Shown here: positions 1-8,938 of the stretch, in pieces
Numbering within the stretch: the stretch's first letter is position 1
Layout of the letters: each line of letters starts with the position of its first letter
Assembly (NCBI GenBank): GCA_028736075.1
Contig: CP117875.1
Coordinates: forward strand, 2,604,001 to 2,668,000
Length of the DNA: 64,000 bases
From: Chryseobacterium sp. KACC 21268
GTDB taxonomy: Bacteria; Bacteroidota; Bacteroidia; Flavobacteriales; Weeksellaceae
Direction: 5' to 3'
The notes under the pieces: model-generated
What the model saw: only the letters and a program-made list of their open reading frames with translations
What the model was told of the DNA's origin: nothing
Databases searched by the model: none
Position numbers and translations under genes: made by a program

Positions 1-378
1 ATTAAGGATAATAAGATCCTTGCTCTGCACGAGGAATATGCAGGAGATTTCCTCATCAAATTGCCTGGAGGTGGTTTAGAATTCGGCGAAAGCACCATAG
101 AATGTTTGAAGCGAGAATTCCAAGAGGAACTGAATCTTGATATTAATGTTACAGAGCATTTCTACACGCAGGATGATTTTCTGGTTTCCAGATTCAGGGA
201 TAATGAGCAATTGATAACGATTTATTATCTCGCTGAAATCCTGAATGAACAAGATCAATTAATATTAGATCCGTGCATCGAAAAAACCGAATGGTTTCCT
301 TTGGATGGCGAAAATCCTTTCCCACTACCAATCGACAAGCGTGTATTCGATTTTGCAAAAGAAAAATTCCTGAATTAG
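1..378 (+). CDS. NUDIX hydrolase, 5' end cut off by window edge
   Basis: The open frame runs from base 1 with no start codon in the window, so the N-terminus is missing; 125 residues remain. NUDIX enzymes cleave nucleoside diphosphates linked to another moiety, using metal bound by the Nudix box. That box is visible at about residues 24-46: the G-x5-E part is GGLEFGE, followed by seven residues and REFQEELNL. The usual Gly of the EExGU segment is Asn here. The substrate cannot be told from the sequence. The stop codon lies inside the loop of a terminator hairpin. The next gene is convergent. Confidence 0.85.
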   Translation: MKDNKILALHEEYAGDFLIKLPGGGLEFGESTIECLKREFQEELNLDINVTEHFYTQDDFLVSRFRDNEQLITIYYLAEILNEQDQLILDPCIEKTEWFPLDGENPFPLPIDKRVFDFAKEKFLN

Positions 379-394
379 TATTCAGGATTTTTTT
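368..394 (+). terminator. Rho-independent terminator after NUDIX gene
   Basis: Stem TCCTGAAT / ATTCAGGA with a 4-nt loop is followed by seven T residues. It overlaps the NUDIX stop codon. A run of A on the 5' side could let it also serve the convergent glycosyltransferase gene. Confidence 0.75.
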
Positions 395-407
395 ATCAGT
401 TTGGATT

Positions 408-1478
408 TTAAATATTCCAGAGCAACTCTTCATATTTCTTTAGAATAATATCTTTAGAAAAACGAGATTTGATGGAAGTTTTAATATCTTCTTTATTATT
501 ACTTCTGTGCACTGCATGTTTTATCTTTTCAGCAAAATCATCGTAATTCTCAATGTTTGATATTTCACCGTTGATTTGATCGATGATGATTTCATCAATT
601 CCGCCAGGACAATTATTGGCTAAAGAATAGATGCCGCAAGCTCCAGCTTCCAAAAGCACATTTGGAAAACCCTCATACCGCGAAGAGAGGATAAAAAGAT
701 CAGCAAACTTGAGATATTGGTAGGGATTGCTTTTCTTACCGTGAAAAATAACGTGGTCCAATCCCAGCATTTCTTTCATCTGCAAAAGCATTTCCTTATC
801 TCTTCCGTCTCCTAAAATATGAAGCAGAATATTTTGATTCTTAAGTCTGGAAAAAACTTTTAAAAGATTATCAAAACCCTTTCTGGCAGAAAGGTTTCCA
901 ATCGCGACAACGTGTTTGTACTGCGGAGAAAATTCAATGGGTTTTTCGGATTGCTTAAGCTTTTCTTCTATAAAATCAACATCCACAGGATTATTGATCT
1001 TAACCAATTTATTTTTCCTTATGCCAAAATTTTTAATCAAGTCAATTTCCATATCACTGCTTTGTGCGATGATCCGGTCGTAGTTGTTGTAGAATTTGTA
1101 GAAGAATTTGATTTCTTTTCTGGTTACGTGTTGGGAAACGACATTGGTTTCTCTTGCGATAAATCTTGTATTAGGAAAAAGTTTGATGAATAGCGACAAG
1201 TAGGCATTAACCTCTCCAAAACCAGAAAACACAATATCAGGTTTTCTTCTTTTTATTTCCAGAAGAATTGGTTTTAACGAATGCCTTATGCGTGGCGTCT
1301 GGATATCGATAATCTCAACATCTGGTTTTAAGAAATCCAAATACGCTCCTTCTTTTCTTAATAATAGGATTGCCGGCGAAAACTTATCCCTCGGTAGATG
1401 ATTCGCAATTGTTGTGATGATGCGTTCTGCACCACCGGTTTCCAAATCGGGCAATATGAAAATAATAGATTTTTTCAT
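408..1478 (-). CDS. Glycosyltransferase family 4
   Basis: A 356-residue protein of the GT-B fold, GT4 type, which transfers a sugar from a nucleotide-sugar donor, usually for exopolysaccharide, LPS or glycolipid. The N-terminal acceptor domain carries the GGAER segment at residues 15-19. The C-terminal donor domain begins near residue 190 (VVAIGNLSARKGFDNLL) and has the GT4 E-x7-E motif, SRYEGFPNVLLEAG, with Glu269 and Glu277. There is no signal peptide, so it should work at the cytoplasmic face. It is convergent with the NUDIX gene and has no polysaccharide genes beside it, so donor and acceptor are unknown. Confidence 0.88.
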   Translation of the reverse strand: MKKSIIFILPDLETGGAERIITTIANHLPRDKFSPAILLLRKEGAYLDFLKPDVEIIDIQTPRIRHSLKPILLEIKRRKPDIVFSGFGEVNAYLSLFIKLFPNTRFIARETNVVSQHVTRKEIKFFYKFYNNYDRIIAQSSDMEIDLIKNFGIRKNKLVKINNPVDVDFIEEKLKQSEKPIEFSPQYKHVVAIGNLSARKGFDNLLKVFSRLKNQNILLHILGDGRDKEMLLQMKEMLGLDHVIFHGKKSNPYQYLKFADLFILSSRYEGFPNVLLEAGACGIYSLANNCPGGIDEIIIDQINGEISNIENYDDFAEKIKHAVHRSNNKEDIKTSIKSRFSKDIILKKYEELLWNI

Positions 1479-1482
1479 TATT

Positions 1483-1490
1483 CAAAATTA
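1483..1490 (-). promoter_or_regulatory. -7 box (TAATTTTG) very close to GT4 start
   Basis: On the minus strand this reads TAATTTTG, matching the Bacteroidota -7 consensus TAnnTTTG. Only four bases separate it from the ATG, so transcription would start about at the first codon. It is either a leaderless mRNA or a chance match. Confidence 0.35.
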
Positions 1491-1611
1491 TGGAAATTTT
1501 AATTATAAATAAACCCACTCTGTTTTGTATGAATTAATGGGACAATGAAATCATTGGTCTATTAAAAATGTCGTTCATCTATTCGTTATTTTAATCCACT
1601 GAGAGTGAGAA

Positions 1612-1619
1612 TATCTTTG
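1612..1619 (+). promoter_or_regulatory. -7 promoter box TATCTTTG
   Basis: Exact TAnnTTTG match 19 bases before the lipoprotein ATG. No convincing -33 TTG at the usual spacing was seen. Confidence 0.5.
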
Positions 1620-1638
1620 GAAAATAAAATAAAATATT

Positions 1639-2373
1639 ATGAAAATTAAATTTTTTCTATGTCTGCTTTCTGCAGCTAGTTTGGTCATAAACTGTAAAAG
1701 TGACGATGACGAAGTAATGGAGCCTCAGCCCGAAGCATTCACTTTCAGCACAGCTGCGGGGATGAGCAGCGGTACAGCATCAGTAGCAGGAACGTCTGCT
1801 CCTGCTGGATTTACTTGGAGTGAGGTTAAAGCGCCTCAGAGCACCTGGGGTCTGAATGGAACGATTACGGATCGTATGTTGTCTGATGATTTCCAGATAC
1901 CGTCTGGCGAAAAATGGAAAATTGAGAATATCTATTTCTATGGTTATCAGACAGGTTTTGTAGGAACAGCGTTTCCGGTAAGTGAATTATATTTTGAAAT
2001 CTATTCTTCTGATCCTTCTGTTGCAGGTGCAGTGAAAGTTTATGGAGACATTAACACCAATCGGTACGTCTCAGCAGAAGAAACCAAAATGTACCGGATA
2101 CTGCAGGGACAACCCGACAATACGACCAGAAAGATTTATAGAATGAAAACTCAAACAGCCGATCTCAATCTCGCACCTGGAACATACTGGATAAAATGGG
2201 GATCGAAAACATCCTCTGGTACTCATTTTTATCCTCAGCTACCGCATGATGCGACGAAGATTAACAATGCGCAACAATTTGTTGTGAGTAATTCTACGTG
2301 GGTCAATCTGGATGATGGCGGACAAAGGGTAAATTTTCCTTTTGAAATTACAGGAACCAAACTTCCTAATTGA
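1639..2373 (+). CDS. Predicted surface-exposed lipoprotein of unknown function
   Basis: A 244-residue protein with a hydrophobic signal peptide and a lipobox ending at Cys19 (SLVINC). The mature N-terminus reads C-K-S-D-D-D-E. Acidic residues right after the lipidated Cys are the known lipoprotein export signal of Flavobacteriia (S/K plus Asp/Glu), so surface display is inferred. The remainder is Ser/Thr/Gly-rich and probably beta-structured, with no recognised domain and no T9SS tail. It has its own promoter and terminator, so it is probably monocistronic. Confidence 0.75.
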   Translation: MKIKFFLCLLSAASLVINCKSDDDEVMEPQPEAFTFSTAAGMSSGTASVAGTSAPAGFTWSEVKAPQSTWGLNGTITDRMLSDDFQIPSGEKWKIENIYFYGYQTGFVGTAFPVSELYFEIYSSDPSVAGAVKVYGDINTNRYVSAEETKMYRILQGQPDNTTRKIYRMKTQTADLNLAPGTYWIKWGSKTSSGTHFYPQLPHDATKINNAQQFVVSNSTWVNLDDGGQRVNFPFEITGTKLPN

Positions 2374-2414
2374 TCAGAACATCTTAAATTTTTCAATAAT
2401 TGATACTAATAAAA

Positions 2415-2444
2415 AAAATCCGCTTCAGTGACGAAGCGGATTTT
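2415..2444. terminator. Bidirectional terminator between lipoprotein gene and recQ
   Basis: Stem AAAATCCGCTTC / GAAGCGGATTTT, 12 bp, with a 6-nt loop. It sits between two convergent genes and carries A/T runs on both sides. Confidence 0.8.
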
Positions 2445-2534
2445 CTTTAAGGATATTTGTTTCAAATTATTTTAGTAAATCATATAACTGATATACTTTA
2501 AAATAAGTTTTTAATTAATAAAGTTTCAATTATT

Positions 2535-4745
2535 TTAGTTTGCAATATCACTGATGAATTTGATTCTAAGAATTCTAACTTCTTCGTCGGTCAGATCATC
2601 GCCATATTCTGCAAGTAAAGTTTTCATACTGTCGCTCTCCGAATTTTTCATAAAGTCCATAAACTCCTCTACAATATCTTCATCAAAATTCTCATTGACA
2701 TAATAGTCGATATTCAGCTTTGTACCCTGATAAATGATGCTCTCCATCTCAGAAAGAAGATCTGTCATTGTTATATTTTTCGCCTTTGCAATGTCTTCCA
2801 AATCGATTTTCTTATCCGTATTCTGAATGATGAAAACCTTGTGGCTGGATTTGTTTGCGACTTGTTTTATAACAGTATCCTGAGTTCTTTCGATCTCGTT
2901 TTCTTCTACATATTTTTTAATGAATTCAGCGAAATCTTTTCCATACTTCTTTGCTTTTCCTTCGCCAACGCCGTAGATTTTCGCCACTTCTTCTACAGAA
3001 ACCGGATATTGAACCGTCATATCTTCAAGACTAGGATCCATAAAAACAGTGTAAGGCGGAATACCATATTTTTTTGCAACTGTTTTTCTTAGCTCTTTTA
3101 ATTGTCCAAATAAAAGTTGGTCCAATCCTCCTCCAGCCTGGATCTGGACTTGTTCATTATCTGCTTTTGTTTTGGACTGTGCAAGATTGTATTCTCTATC
3201 TTCTGCTATTTGGAAAATGTTTTTTGACTTTCCATCAATGACTTCTTGTCCTTTTTCAGAGATTTTTAGAACACCATAAGTTTCGATATCTTTTTTAAGA
3301 TAATCCTGAACCGTAGCTTGTCTGATGATAGATTTCCAATAGTTGTCACTTTCAGATTTTCCGAAACCGAAATATTCCGTCTGTTCTAGTTTATAGGACT
3401 TTGTGACTGCGGATTCTTTTCCTGTAATCAAAGAAATGAGATCTTTGGTTTTGAACTTTTCGCCCAAAACTTTTATCATTTCAAGAACCTTCTTAAGATC
3501 TTTCGTGGCGTCTTTTAAAGTTGGTGGATTTTGAGAATTGTCGCACATCAAAGCGCCCTCTCCTTTTATCGGATCAAATATTTCCCCAAAATAATAAAGC
3601 AAATACTGCCTTCTGCTCATAGAAGTTTCAGCATATCCAACGACTTCATTCAAAAGTTGAAGCCCGATTTCTCTTTCGGAAACTGGTTTTTGAGCAAGGA
3701 ATTTTTCTAGTTTTTCAATGTCCTTCGGATCGTAAAAAGCAAGGCAATAACCTTCACCGCCATCTCTACCGGCACGACCAGTTTCCTGGTAGTAACTTTC
3801 TAATGATTTTGGAATATCGTAATGAATTACAAACCTAACATCCGGCTTATCGATTCCCATCCCAAAAGCTATTGTTGCTACGATGACATCGGCCTCTTCC
3901 ATCAAGAATTTGTCCTGATGCAAAACTCTTGTTTTTTGATCTAAACCTGCATGGTAAGGCAAAGCATTCACGCCGTTCACCTGCAAAAGCTGAGCAAACT
4001 CCTCTACTTTTCTCCTGCTCAGGCAATACACGATTCCTGATTTTCCTTTGTGCTGATTGATGAATCTCACGATTTCCTTATCAACGTTTACTTTCGGACG
4101 GATTTCGTAGAATAAATTGGCTCTGTTGAAACTTTCTTTATAAACCAATGCGTTGTTCATTCCTAAAGTTTTCTGAATATCATCCTGAACTTTAGGTGTT
4201 GCAGTCGCAGTAAGCGCAATGACGGGAACGTCTGCAATTTTATCAATAATTCCTTTCAGATTTCTGTATTCCGGGCGGAAATCGTGTCCCCATTCTGAGA
4301 TACAATGTGCTTCATCAATTGCAACGAAAGAGATTTTGACATTTTTCAAAAACTCCACATATTCTTCTTTTATTAATGATTCCGGAGCTACGTAAAGTAA
4401 TTTGGTTTTACCAGCCGTGATGTCATCCATCACTTGTTTTGTCTGTGTTTTATTTAATGAAGAATTAAGAACGTGGGCCACTCCTTCATCAGAAGACAGT
4501 CCATTCACAGCATCCACCTGATTTTTCATCAAAGCAATTAACGGAGAAACGACAATTGCAGTTCCTTCGGAGATGAGTGCAGGCAGCTGATAGCAAAGTG
4601 ATTTTCCTCCACCGGTTGGCATTAGAACAAAGATATCTTTACCATCCAGAAGTTCCGTTATAATCTGTTCTTGCTGCCCTTTAAACTTAGAAAATCCAAA
4701 ATATTTTTTGAGTTCGGCAGATAAGTTGATGTCTTTTGTGTCCAT
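2535..4745 (-). CDS. recQ: ATP-dependent DNA helicase RecQ
   Basis: A 736-residue superfamily 2 helicase that unwinds DNA 3' to 5' in recombination and fork repair. Visible motifs are Walker A MPTGGGKS (42-49), the DEAH box (144-147) followed by the RecQ aromatic loop, and motif [11 protein letters not shown] (321-329). A winged-helix RQC region and an HRDC domain (about 540-620) follow. The zinc-binding site of the RQC subdomain is degenerate: the usual four-Cys set is reduced to Cys401 (in MCDNS), with Ser at the other recognisable positions (SMSRR, 375-379). It is divergent from kdsD. Confidence 0.95.
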   Translation of the reverse strand: MDTKDINLSAELKKYFGFSKFKGQQEQIITELLDGKDIFVLMPTGGGKSLCYQLPALISEGTAIVVSPLIALMKNQVDAVNGLSSDEGVAHVLNSSLNKTQTKQVMDDITAGKTKLLYVAPESLIKEEYVEFLKNVKISFVAIDEAHCISEWGHDFRPEYRNLKGIIDKIADVPVIALTATATPKVQDDIQKTLGMNNALVYKESFNRANLFYEIRPKVNVDKEIVRFINQHKGKSGIVYCLSRRKVEEFAQLLQVNGVNALPYHAGLDQKTRVLHQDKFLMEEADVIVATIAFGMGIDKPDVRFVIHYDIPKSLESYYQETGRAGRDGGEGYCLAFYDPKDIEKLEKFLAQKPVSEREIGLQLLNEVVGYAETSMSRRQYLLYYFGEIFDPIKGEGALMCDNSQNPPTLKDATKDLKKVLEMIKVLGEKFKTKDLISLITGKESAVTKSYKLEQTEYFGFGKSESDNYWKSIIRQATVQDYLKKDIETYGVLKISEKGQEVIDGKSKNIFQIAEDREYNLAQSKTKADNEQVQIQAGGGLDQLLFGQLKELRKTVAKKYGIPPYTVFMDPSLEDMTVQYPVSVEEVAKIYGVGEGKAKKYGKDFAEFIKKYVEENEIERTQDTVIKQVANKSSHKVFIIQNTDKKIDLEDIAKAKNITMTDLLSEMESIIYQGTKLNIDYYVNENFDEDIVEEFMDFMKNSESDSMKTLLAEYGDDLTDEEVRILRIKFISDIAN

Positions 4746-4922
4746 CCTTTGATATAGTTTGCTAAATTTGCATTGTTAAAGGTTATACAAATTATAGATA
4801 GTAATTTTTTGTTTTTTTAGATAAAAAAATGAAGCCTAAAACTTCATTTCGTAATTTCAAATTATTGAAGTGAAGATACAAAATTAATATTATTAAAAAA
4901 AATAATAAAACATTTAAAAATT

Positions 4923-5882
4923 TTGGATCCAAAAGAAATTCTTTCCAATGCGCATCAGGCGCTAGATATCGAAATAAACGAACTTACTAATCTTCGAAAC
5001 CGGCTGAATGACAGTTTTATAAAAAGTGTCTTAACCATCAATGAAGTCAAAGGAAAATTGATCGTTGTCGGTATTGGAAAGTCCGCACACGTGGCGAATA
5101 AAATTGTAGCAACACTCAATTCAACTGGCACACCATCTCAATTTCTTCACGCTGCCGAGGCAATTCACGGTGATCTTGGTGTGATCCAAAAACAGGATGT
5201 TGTTCTTTGTATTTCTTATTCAGGAAACTCTCCTGAGATTGTGAATCTTTTACCTTTCCTGAAAGAATATTCTGCAGCGCTAATTGCTATGACAGGAAAC
5301 ACTGAAAGCAAACTGGCAAAAGCTGCTGACATCATATTAAACACGCACGTGGATAAGGAAGCCTGCCCAAATAAGCTGGCTCCTACCAGTTCCACAACGG
5401 TTCAGATGGCTTTGGGAGACGCATTAGCTGTATGTCTTATGGATCTGAAAGATTTTAAAGAAATAGATTTTGCTAAGTTTCATCCAGGCGGTAGTTTGGG
5501 GAAAAATCTGACAGCCAAAGTGGAACAATTTGTTTCTACTAATAAGCCAGAAGTTACTTCAGATGCTTCAATCAGAGATGTAATTATTTCTGTCAGCGGA
5601 TCAAAACACGGGATTACAGTTGTTGTTGAAAACAGAAAAATTGTCGGCGTAATTACGGATGGTGACATTAGAAGAATGCTTCTGAATCAAGATGATATTT
5701 CGAAAGTAAAAGCGTCTGACATCATTAGCAAAAACCCTAAAACCATCGACAAAAATCAGCTCGCTAAAGAGGCCATGCAGATTTTAAAAGAATTCAATAT
5801 CGGTCAGCTAGTCGTGACAGACGAAGGCCAATATTATGGGATTATAGACATTCATAAATTACTAGACGAAGGAATTAATTAA
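4923..5882 (+). CDS. kdsD: D-arabinose-5-phosphate isomerase, KpsF/GutQ family
   Basis: A 319-residue enzyme with an N-terminal SIS sugar-isomerase domain (about 35-175) and two CBS domains (about 200-315). It interconverts ribulose 5-phosphate and arabinose 5-phosphate, the first step to Kdo for LPS. The family segment HPGGSLGKNL links the domains. The start is a TTG at 4923; no in-frame ATG lies upstream, and the resulting N-terminus (MDPKEILSNA) fits the family. Its 3' end overlaps the convergent gene by 8 bp. In related genomes I recall tatC following kdsD directly; here three genes separate them. Confidence 0.92.
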   Translation: MDPKEILSNAHQALDIEINELTNLRNRLNDSFIKSVLTINEVKGKLIVVGIGKSAHVANKIVATLNSTGTPSQFLHAAEAIHGDLGVIQKQDVVLCISYSGNSPEIVNLLPFLKEYSAALIAMTGNTESKLAKAADIILNTHVDKEACPNKLAPTSSTTVQMALGDALAVCLMDLKDFKEIDFAKFHPGGSLGKNLTAKVEQFVSTNKPEVTSDASIRDVIISVSGSKHGITVVVENRKIVGVITDGDIRRMLLNQDDISKVKASDIISKNPKTIDKNQLAKEAMQILKEFNIGQLVVTDEGQYYGIIDIHKLLDEGIN

Positions 5883-6723
5883 TTCTTCTTATTCTAAATA
5901 ATTTCGTAATATCATCGGTTGCTTTTGCAACAATTCCGGCTCCTGTTCCATAGGCTGGAGTTGTAGCTCCTGGTTTTGAAATCGAAATTCTTATCAAATC
6001 ATTCTGAGCAAATGACAAAACAGTTCTAGGCAGAATGAGAGTCTGAGTCTGATCGGTGGAACCGTTGTCATAAGGCATTGCTGTGCCAACAACTGGAGTC
6101 CAGGTCACACCATTATCTTTTGACTGTGTTATAGAAATCGTGACATAGGAGAAATTGGAATTATCTGCTGCCACATTTCTTTTCGGACTAAATGTAAAGT
6201 TGGCCAGCACTCTGTAATTTCCAGTAGCTTTGATCCTAAACGACTGGTTATTCGTTAAAAGCTCGATATCGTTGGGATCATCAATCAAAATTTCCGTGGA
6301 TGACCATGTGATGGGAACTTCAAAGGTTTCACTGCTGTTGAGACTTGTAAGTTGAGTCGCCGTGAATGGCTGATTGGTTACAGATTTCAAAACGTATTGA
6401 TTAGATCCTTCTAAAACATTGATTTCTGTACTGGATGTGAATTTTTGCCAAAGATTATTCTGGCGGTAATAAAATGAATTAGCAGAAACCGCTGTACTTC
6501 CACTTCCAGCTGCTGCCAAATTGAAAACCAAAAGCCCATTTGCAGGATTGGAAATCGTTGCATTGTCGTTGGTTCCAGTCAGATTGACTCTAGGTAAAAG
6601 CAAACCTTTATTGGTAGCCGTCATATCTAGAATTGCCGATGAATGCGGCGCAACAGTTCCAATTCCTACCTGTGAGAAGCCTGACGTGAATAATAATATT
6701 GCAAATAAACTATATAGTCTCAT
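5875..6723 (-). CDS. Secreted protein, third of three tandem paralogs
   Basis: A 282-residue protein with a signal peptide ending near FTSGFSQ. It then shows the Bacteroidota motif VGIGTVAPHSSAILD followed by KGLLLPRVNL and NPANGLLVFN. The C-terminal half (about 130-282) is beta-rich and resembles C1q/TNF-like jelly-roll sequences (SYVTISITQSKDNGVTW, then FAQNDLIRISI), which is an inference. There is no T9SS tail and no lipobox. It ends the minus-strand unit 8560 to 5875, 39 bp after its paralog. Function unknown. Confidence 0.7.
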   Translation of the reverse strand: MRLYSLFAILLFTSGFSQVGIGTVAPHSSAILDMTATNKGLLLPRVNLTGTNDNATISNPANGLLVFNLAAAGSGSTAVSANSFYYRQNNLWQKFTSSTEINVLEGSNQYVLKSVTNQPFTATQLTSLNSSETFEVPITWSSTEILIDDPNDIELLTNNQSFRIKATGNYRVLANFTFSPKRNVAADNSNFSYVTISITQSKDNGVTWTPVVGTAMPYDNGSTDQTQTLILPRTVLSFAQNDLIRISISKPGATTPAYGTGAGIVAKATDDITKLFRIRRIN

Positions 6724-6762
6724 AATGAATATGCTGAAATTAATTTTAATGAAATCCCTAAA

Positions 6763-7671
6763 TCAATTAAGTTTCTGAAACCTTAACAATCTTGAGTAAG
6801 CCAAACCAGTTCCGGCCTCAATATTTAAGATACTTGTAGAAGGATTTGTTCCGTGATTTGAAGTTGATCCTTTTGTGATGACTGCCCGTACCAAGTCATT
6901 TTGATTAAGACTAATCACAAAGGGCGCTACAATCACGGATCTGTTTCTGTCTCCAGTTCCGACACCCCAGACGGCACTCGATTTTGCAATCTGAGTCCAC
7001 GTTGCACCATTATTTACAGATCTCTGAACGATAAAGTCCAAAGCCGCTACACAAGTGGCTTCTGTCTGATAGGTTGTGCAAGTGGTCTGAACCCAAGGAT
7101 TGTAGCCAACATATCCTGTAATTTCAAATGTTCCAGGAGAAAGAATTCTGAAATTATTATTAGCCAAAGAAACCCTGTTTCCAACGTCCACCGTCATTGC
7201 TCCAGAGGCAGCCGTATCAAAATTGACAACAATATTTCCTCCATTGTTGAAGGTTGTTTTGTCTAATGCCTGATTCCCTGTGTTTCCAACAATGAAAAGC
7301 TGTGCATAAAGTTTCGTCCTGATGGTCTCAGAAGTTGAGACATCTATCCAACTTGTTCCATTCCAGAAGTAGAATGTATTGGCTTCTATCGCAGTGTCTG
7401 TAGCTGAATTCGTTGTATTAAAAACAATTAATCCAATTGCAGGATTTTGTATGGTGACGATGTCTGTTTTATTTTGAAGTGCAACCCTGGGCAGCAATAC
7501 ACCTTTTTTATTATTACCAGCCATAGAACTCACATCCAGATCCAAGAGAGCTGAGGAATTTGGATTTCCTGTTCCAATCCCGATGCCTTGTCCTGATAAT
7601 TTTTTTGAGAATAATAAAGCTGAAAAAACTACAATAGCAGTTTTGAATATATGGGATCTATTGTAAGTCAT
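6763..7671 (-). CDS. Secreted protein, second of three tandem paralogs
   Basis: A 302-residue paralog of its two neighbours: signal peptide, GIGIGTGNPNSSALLDLDVS, KKGVLLPRVAL and NPAIGLIVFN. Its C-terminal half has FIVQRSVNNGATWTQI and ISLNQNDLVRAVI, in the same order as the flanking genes. The ATG overlaps the end of the upstream gene by 14 bp, indicating translational coupling. Two Cys residues near 190-200 are specific to this copy. Function unknown; a structural or adhesive envelope role is a guess. Confidence 0.7.
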   Translation of the reverse strand: MTYNRSHIFKTAIVVFSALLFSKKLSGQGIGIGTGNPNSSALLDLDVSSMAGNNKKGVLLPRVALQNKTDIVTIQNPAIGLIVFNTTNSATDTAIEANTFYFWNGTSWIDVSTSETIRTKLYAQLFIVGNTGNQALDKTTFNNGGNIVVNFDTAASGAMTVDVGNRVSLANNNFRILSPGTFEITGYVGYNPWVQTTCTTYQTEATCVAALDFIVQRSVNNGATWTQIAKSSAVWGVGTGDRNRSVIVAPFVISLNQNDLVRAVITKGSTSNHGTNPSTSILNIEAGTGLAYSRLLRFQKLN

Positions 7672-8560
7672 AGTCTAGAAGTATCATTGTAAAACTTTTC
7701 GAGATAGGAATTTTTGGCGATGTGGTAATTGTAGGCACCGGACTGGTCGTGTTGTTTTCACCGTGCAAAGCAGAATCATCTGTAACTGCAAAAGGATTTT
7801 GTGCTACAAGTCTCAATCTATGTCCGGCAGTGAGATAAATAGGTGTTGAGATTAGGATCGCAGTCTTCAGGTAATTGGTTGCTTTTACGCCCCAGGCTGT
7901 CCTGTTGCCAATGACATCTACCCAGGTTGTCCCATTGTCTGTTGATCTTTGAAGTTTCAGATTAAGAAAAGTTCCGCGCTGCGTCCCGGCAATCGTTGTT
8001 CGGTTTGGATTGTAATTAACATAAGAAGAAACTTCATAAAGTCCGGTCACATTTACCGTGAAGACGTTACCGGATTTCGTTACAATATTTCCGGTACTGA
8101 TGGCCACATCTGTATCCGCAAATGTGATCGGAATACCACCGTTTGTACCACTTGTATTATTAATCGTAGAATATGTGAAATCTTGTGTAGTTCTGGCGTT
8201 TAGGCTGTAGATCCTATTAGATAAATAATTTTGAAGAACAGTAGTAAGTCCAAGATCGACCCATTGATTGCCATTCCAAAAATAATATCGGTTGGCCAAA
8301 ACATTGGAAGGGAATGTACCTGCATCTGCTGTATTGTAAACTAAAAGACCTACCGCTGGTGTCGGGATTGTAGTTGTGTCCAGACTTCCCGCCAATGCAA
8401 CTCTTGGACCTAAGAAACCTTTTTTGCTGCCAGTTGCCATATCATTAGTATTAATTTCCAGCAATGCAGAGGGGACAACTTGCGAAGTCTGAATTCCAAA
8501 CTGAGCCGACAAAAAACTAAAGGAAAGGATAGAACATAATTTTAATAACTGATTCCTCAT
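7658..8560 (-). CDS. Secreted protein, first of three tandem paralogs
   Basis: About 300 residues. I chose the ATG at 8560 (MRNQLLKLCS); a GTG two codons upstream is possible. A signal peptide ends near FLSAQ. The mature protein shows SALLEINT, KKGFLGPRVAL and TPAVGLLVYN, then a beta-rich domain with LKLQRSTDNGTTWVDV and LTAGHRLRLVA. It leads a three-gene unit expressed from the predicted promoter at 8759. The family occurs widely as Bacteroidota hypothetical secreted proteins; I know of no assigned function. Confidence 0.7.
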   Translation of the reverse strand: MRNQLLKLCSILSFSFLSAQFGIQTSQVVPSALLEINTNDMATGSKKGFLGPRVALAGSLDTTTIPTPAVGLLVYNTADAGTFPSNVLANRYYFWNGNQWVDLGLTTVLQNYLSNRIYSLNARTTQDFTYSTINNTSGTNGGIPITFADTDVAISTGNIVTKSGNVFTVNVTGLYEVSSYVNYNPNRTTIAGTQRGTFLNLKLQRSTDNGTTWVDVIGNRTAWGVKATNYLKTAILISTPIYLTAGHRLRLVAQNPFAVTDDSALHGENNTTSPVPTITTSPKIPISKSFTMILLDYDLQ

Positions 8561-8758
8561 AAGCACTTACATAAAAATTACCGCTGAGAAATGATTGATG
8601 CCTCTTGATAATTTTTTTAATATTTAAAAATTAGTTTGAAGATTCTACAAGGTTGTTGAAAATCAAAAATTAAATAATTCTAGATCATACCATGATTTTT
8701 AACGAGATAGAATCTGTCTGTTTTTCAGGAAAAATATCTATTTGAAATTTTCGAAGAA

Positions 8759-8787
8759 CAAATATAATTCCAAAAAATGTTTATCAA
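8759..8787 (-). promoter_or_regulatory. Predicted promoter of the three-paralog unit
   Basis: On the minus strand a TTG (8785-8787) is followed after 18 bases by TATATTTG (8759-8766), close to the Bacteroidota -33/-7 arrangement. The implied 5' leader is about 190 nt of AT-rich DNA. The rest of the gap 8561-8938 shows no gene. Confidence 0.45.
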
Positions 8788-8938
8788 TAATGCAAAAATA
8801 ATGAATTATTAAAAATTAATATTAATTTAATAATAGATAAAACACACAAAGAATCAATTTACCATCAAGATTAAATCTTAAAAATAAGTTTTCCAAGAAA
8901 AATGATTAATTTCGTGAACTGATTTCTATAATCAAATT

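Noticed and set aside
4827..4851. AAATGAAG / CTTCATTT hairpin between recQ and kdsD
   Set aside because: It lies between divergent genes, where no terminator is needed, and the 8-bp AT-rich stem is within what chance allows here.
8867..8880. AAGATTAAATCTTA shared upstream of tatC (8867) and upstream of the second plug gene (20247)
   Set aside because: A short AT-rich palindrome found twice in intergenic DNA of this composition is weak evidence for a shared regulator.
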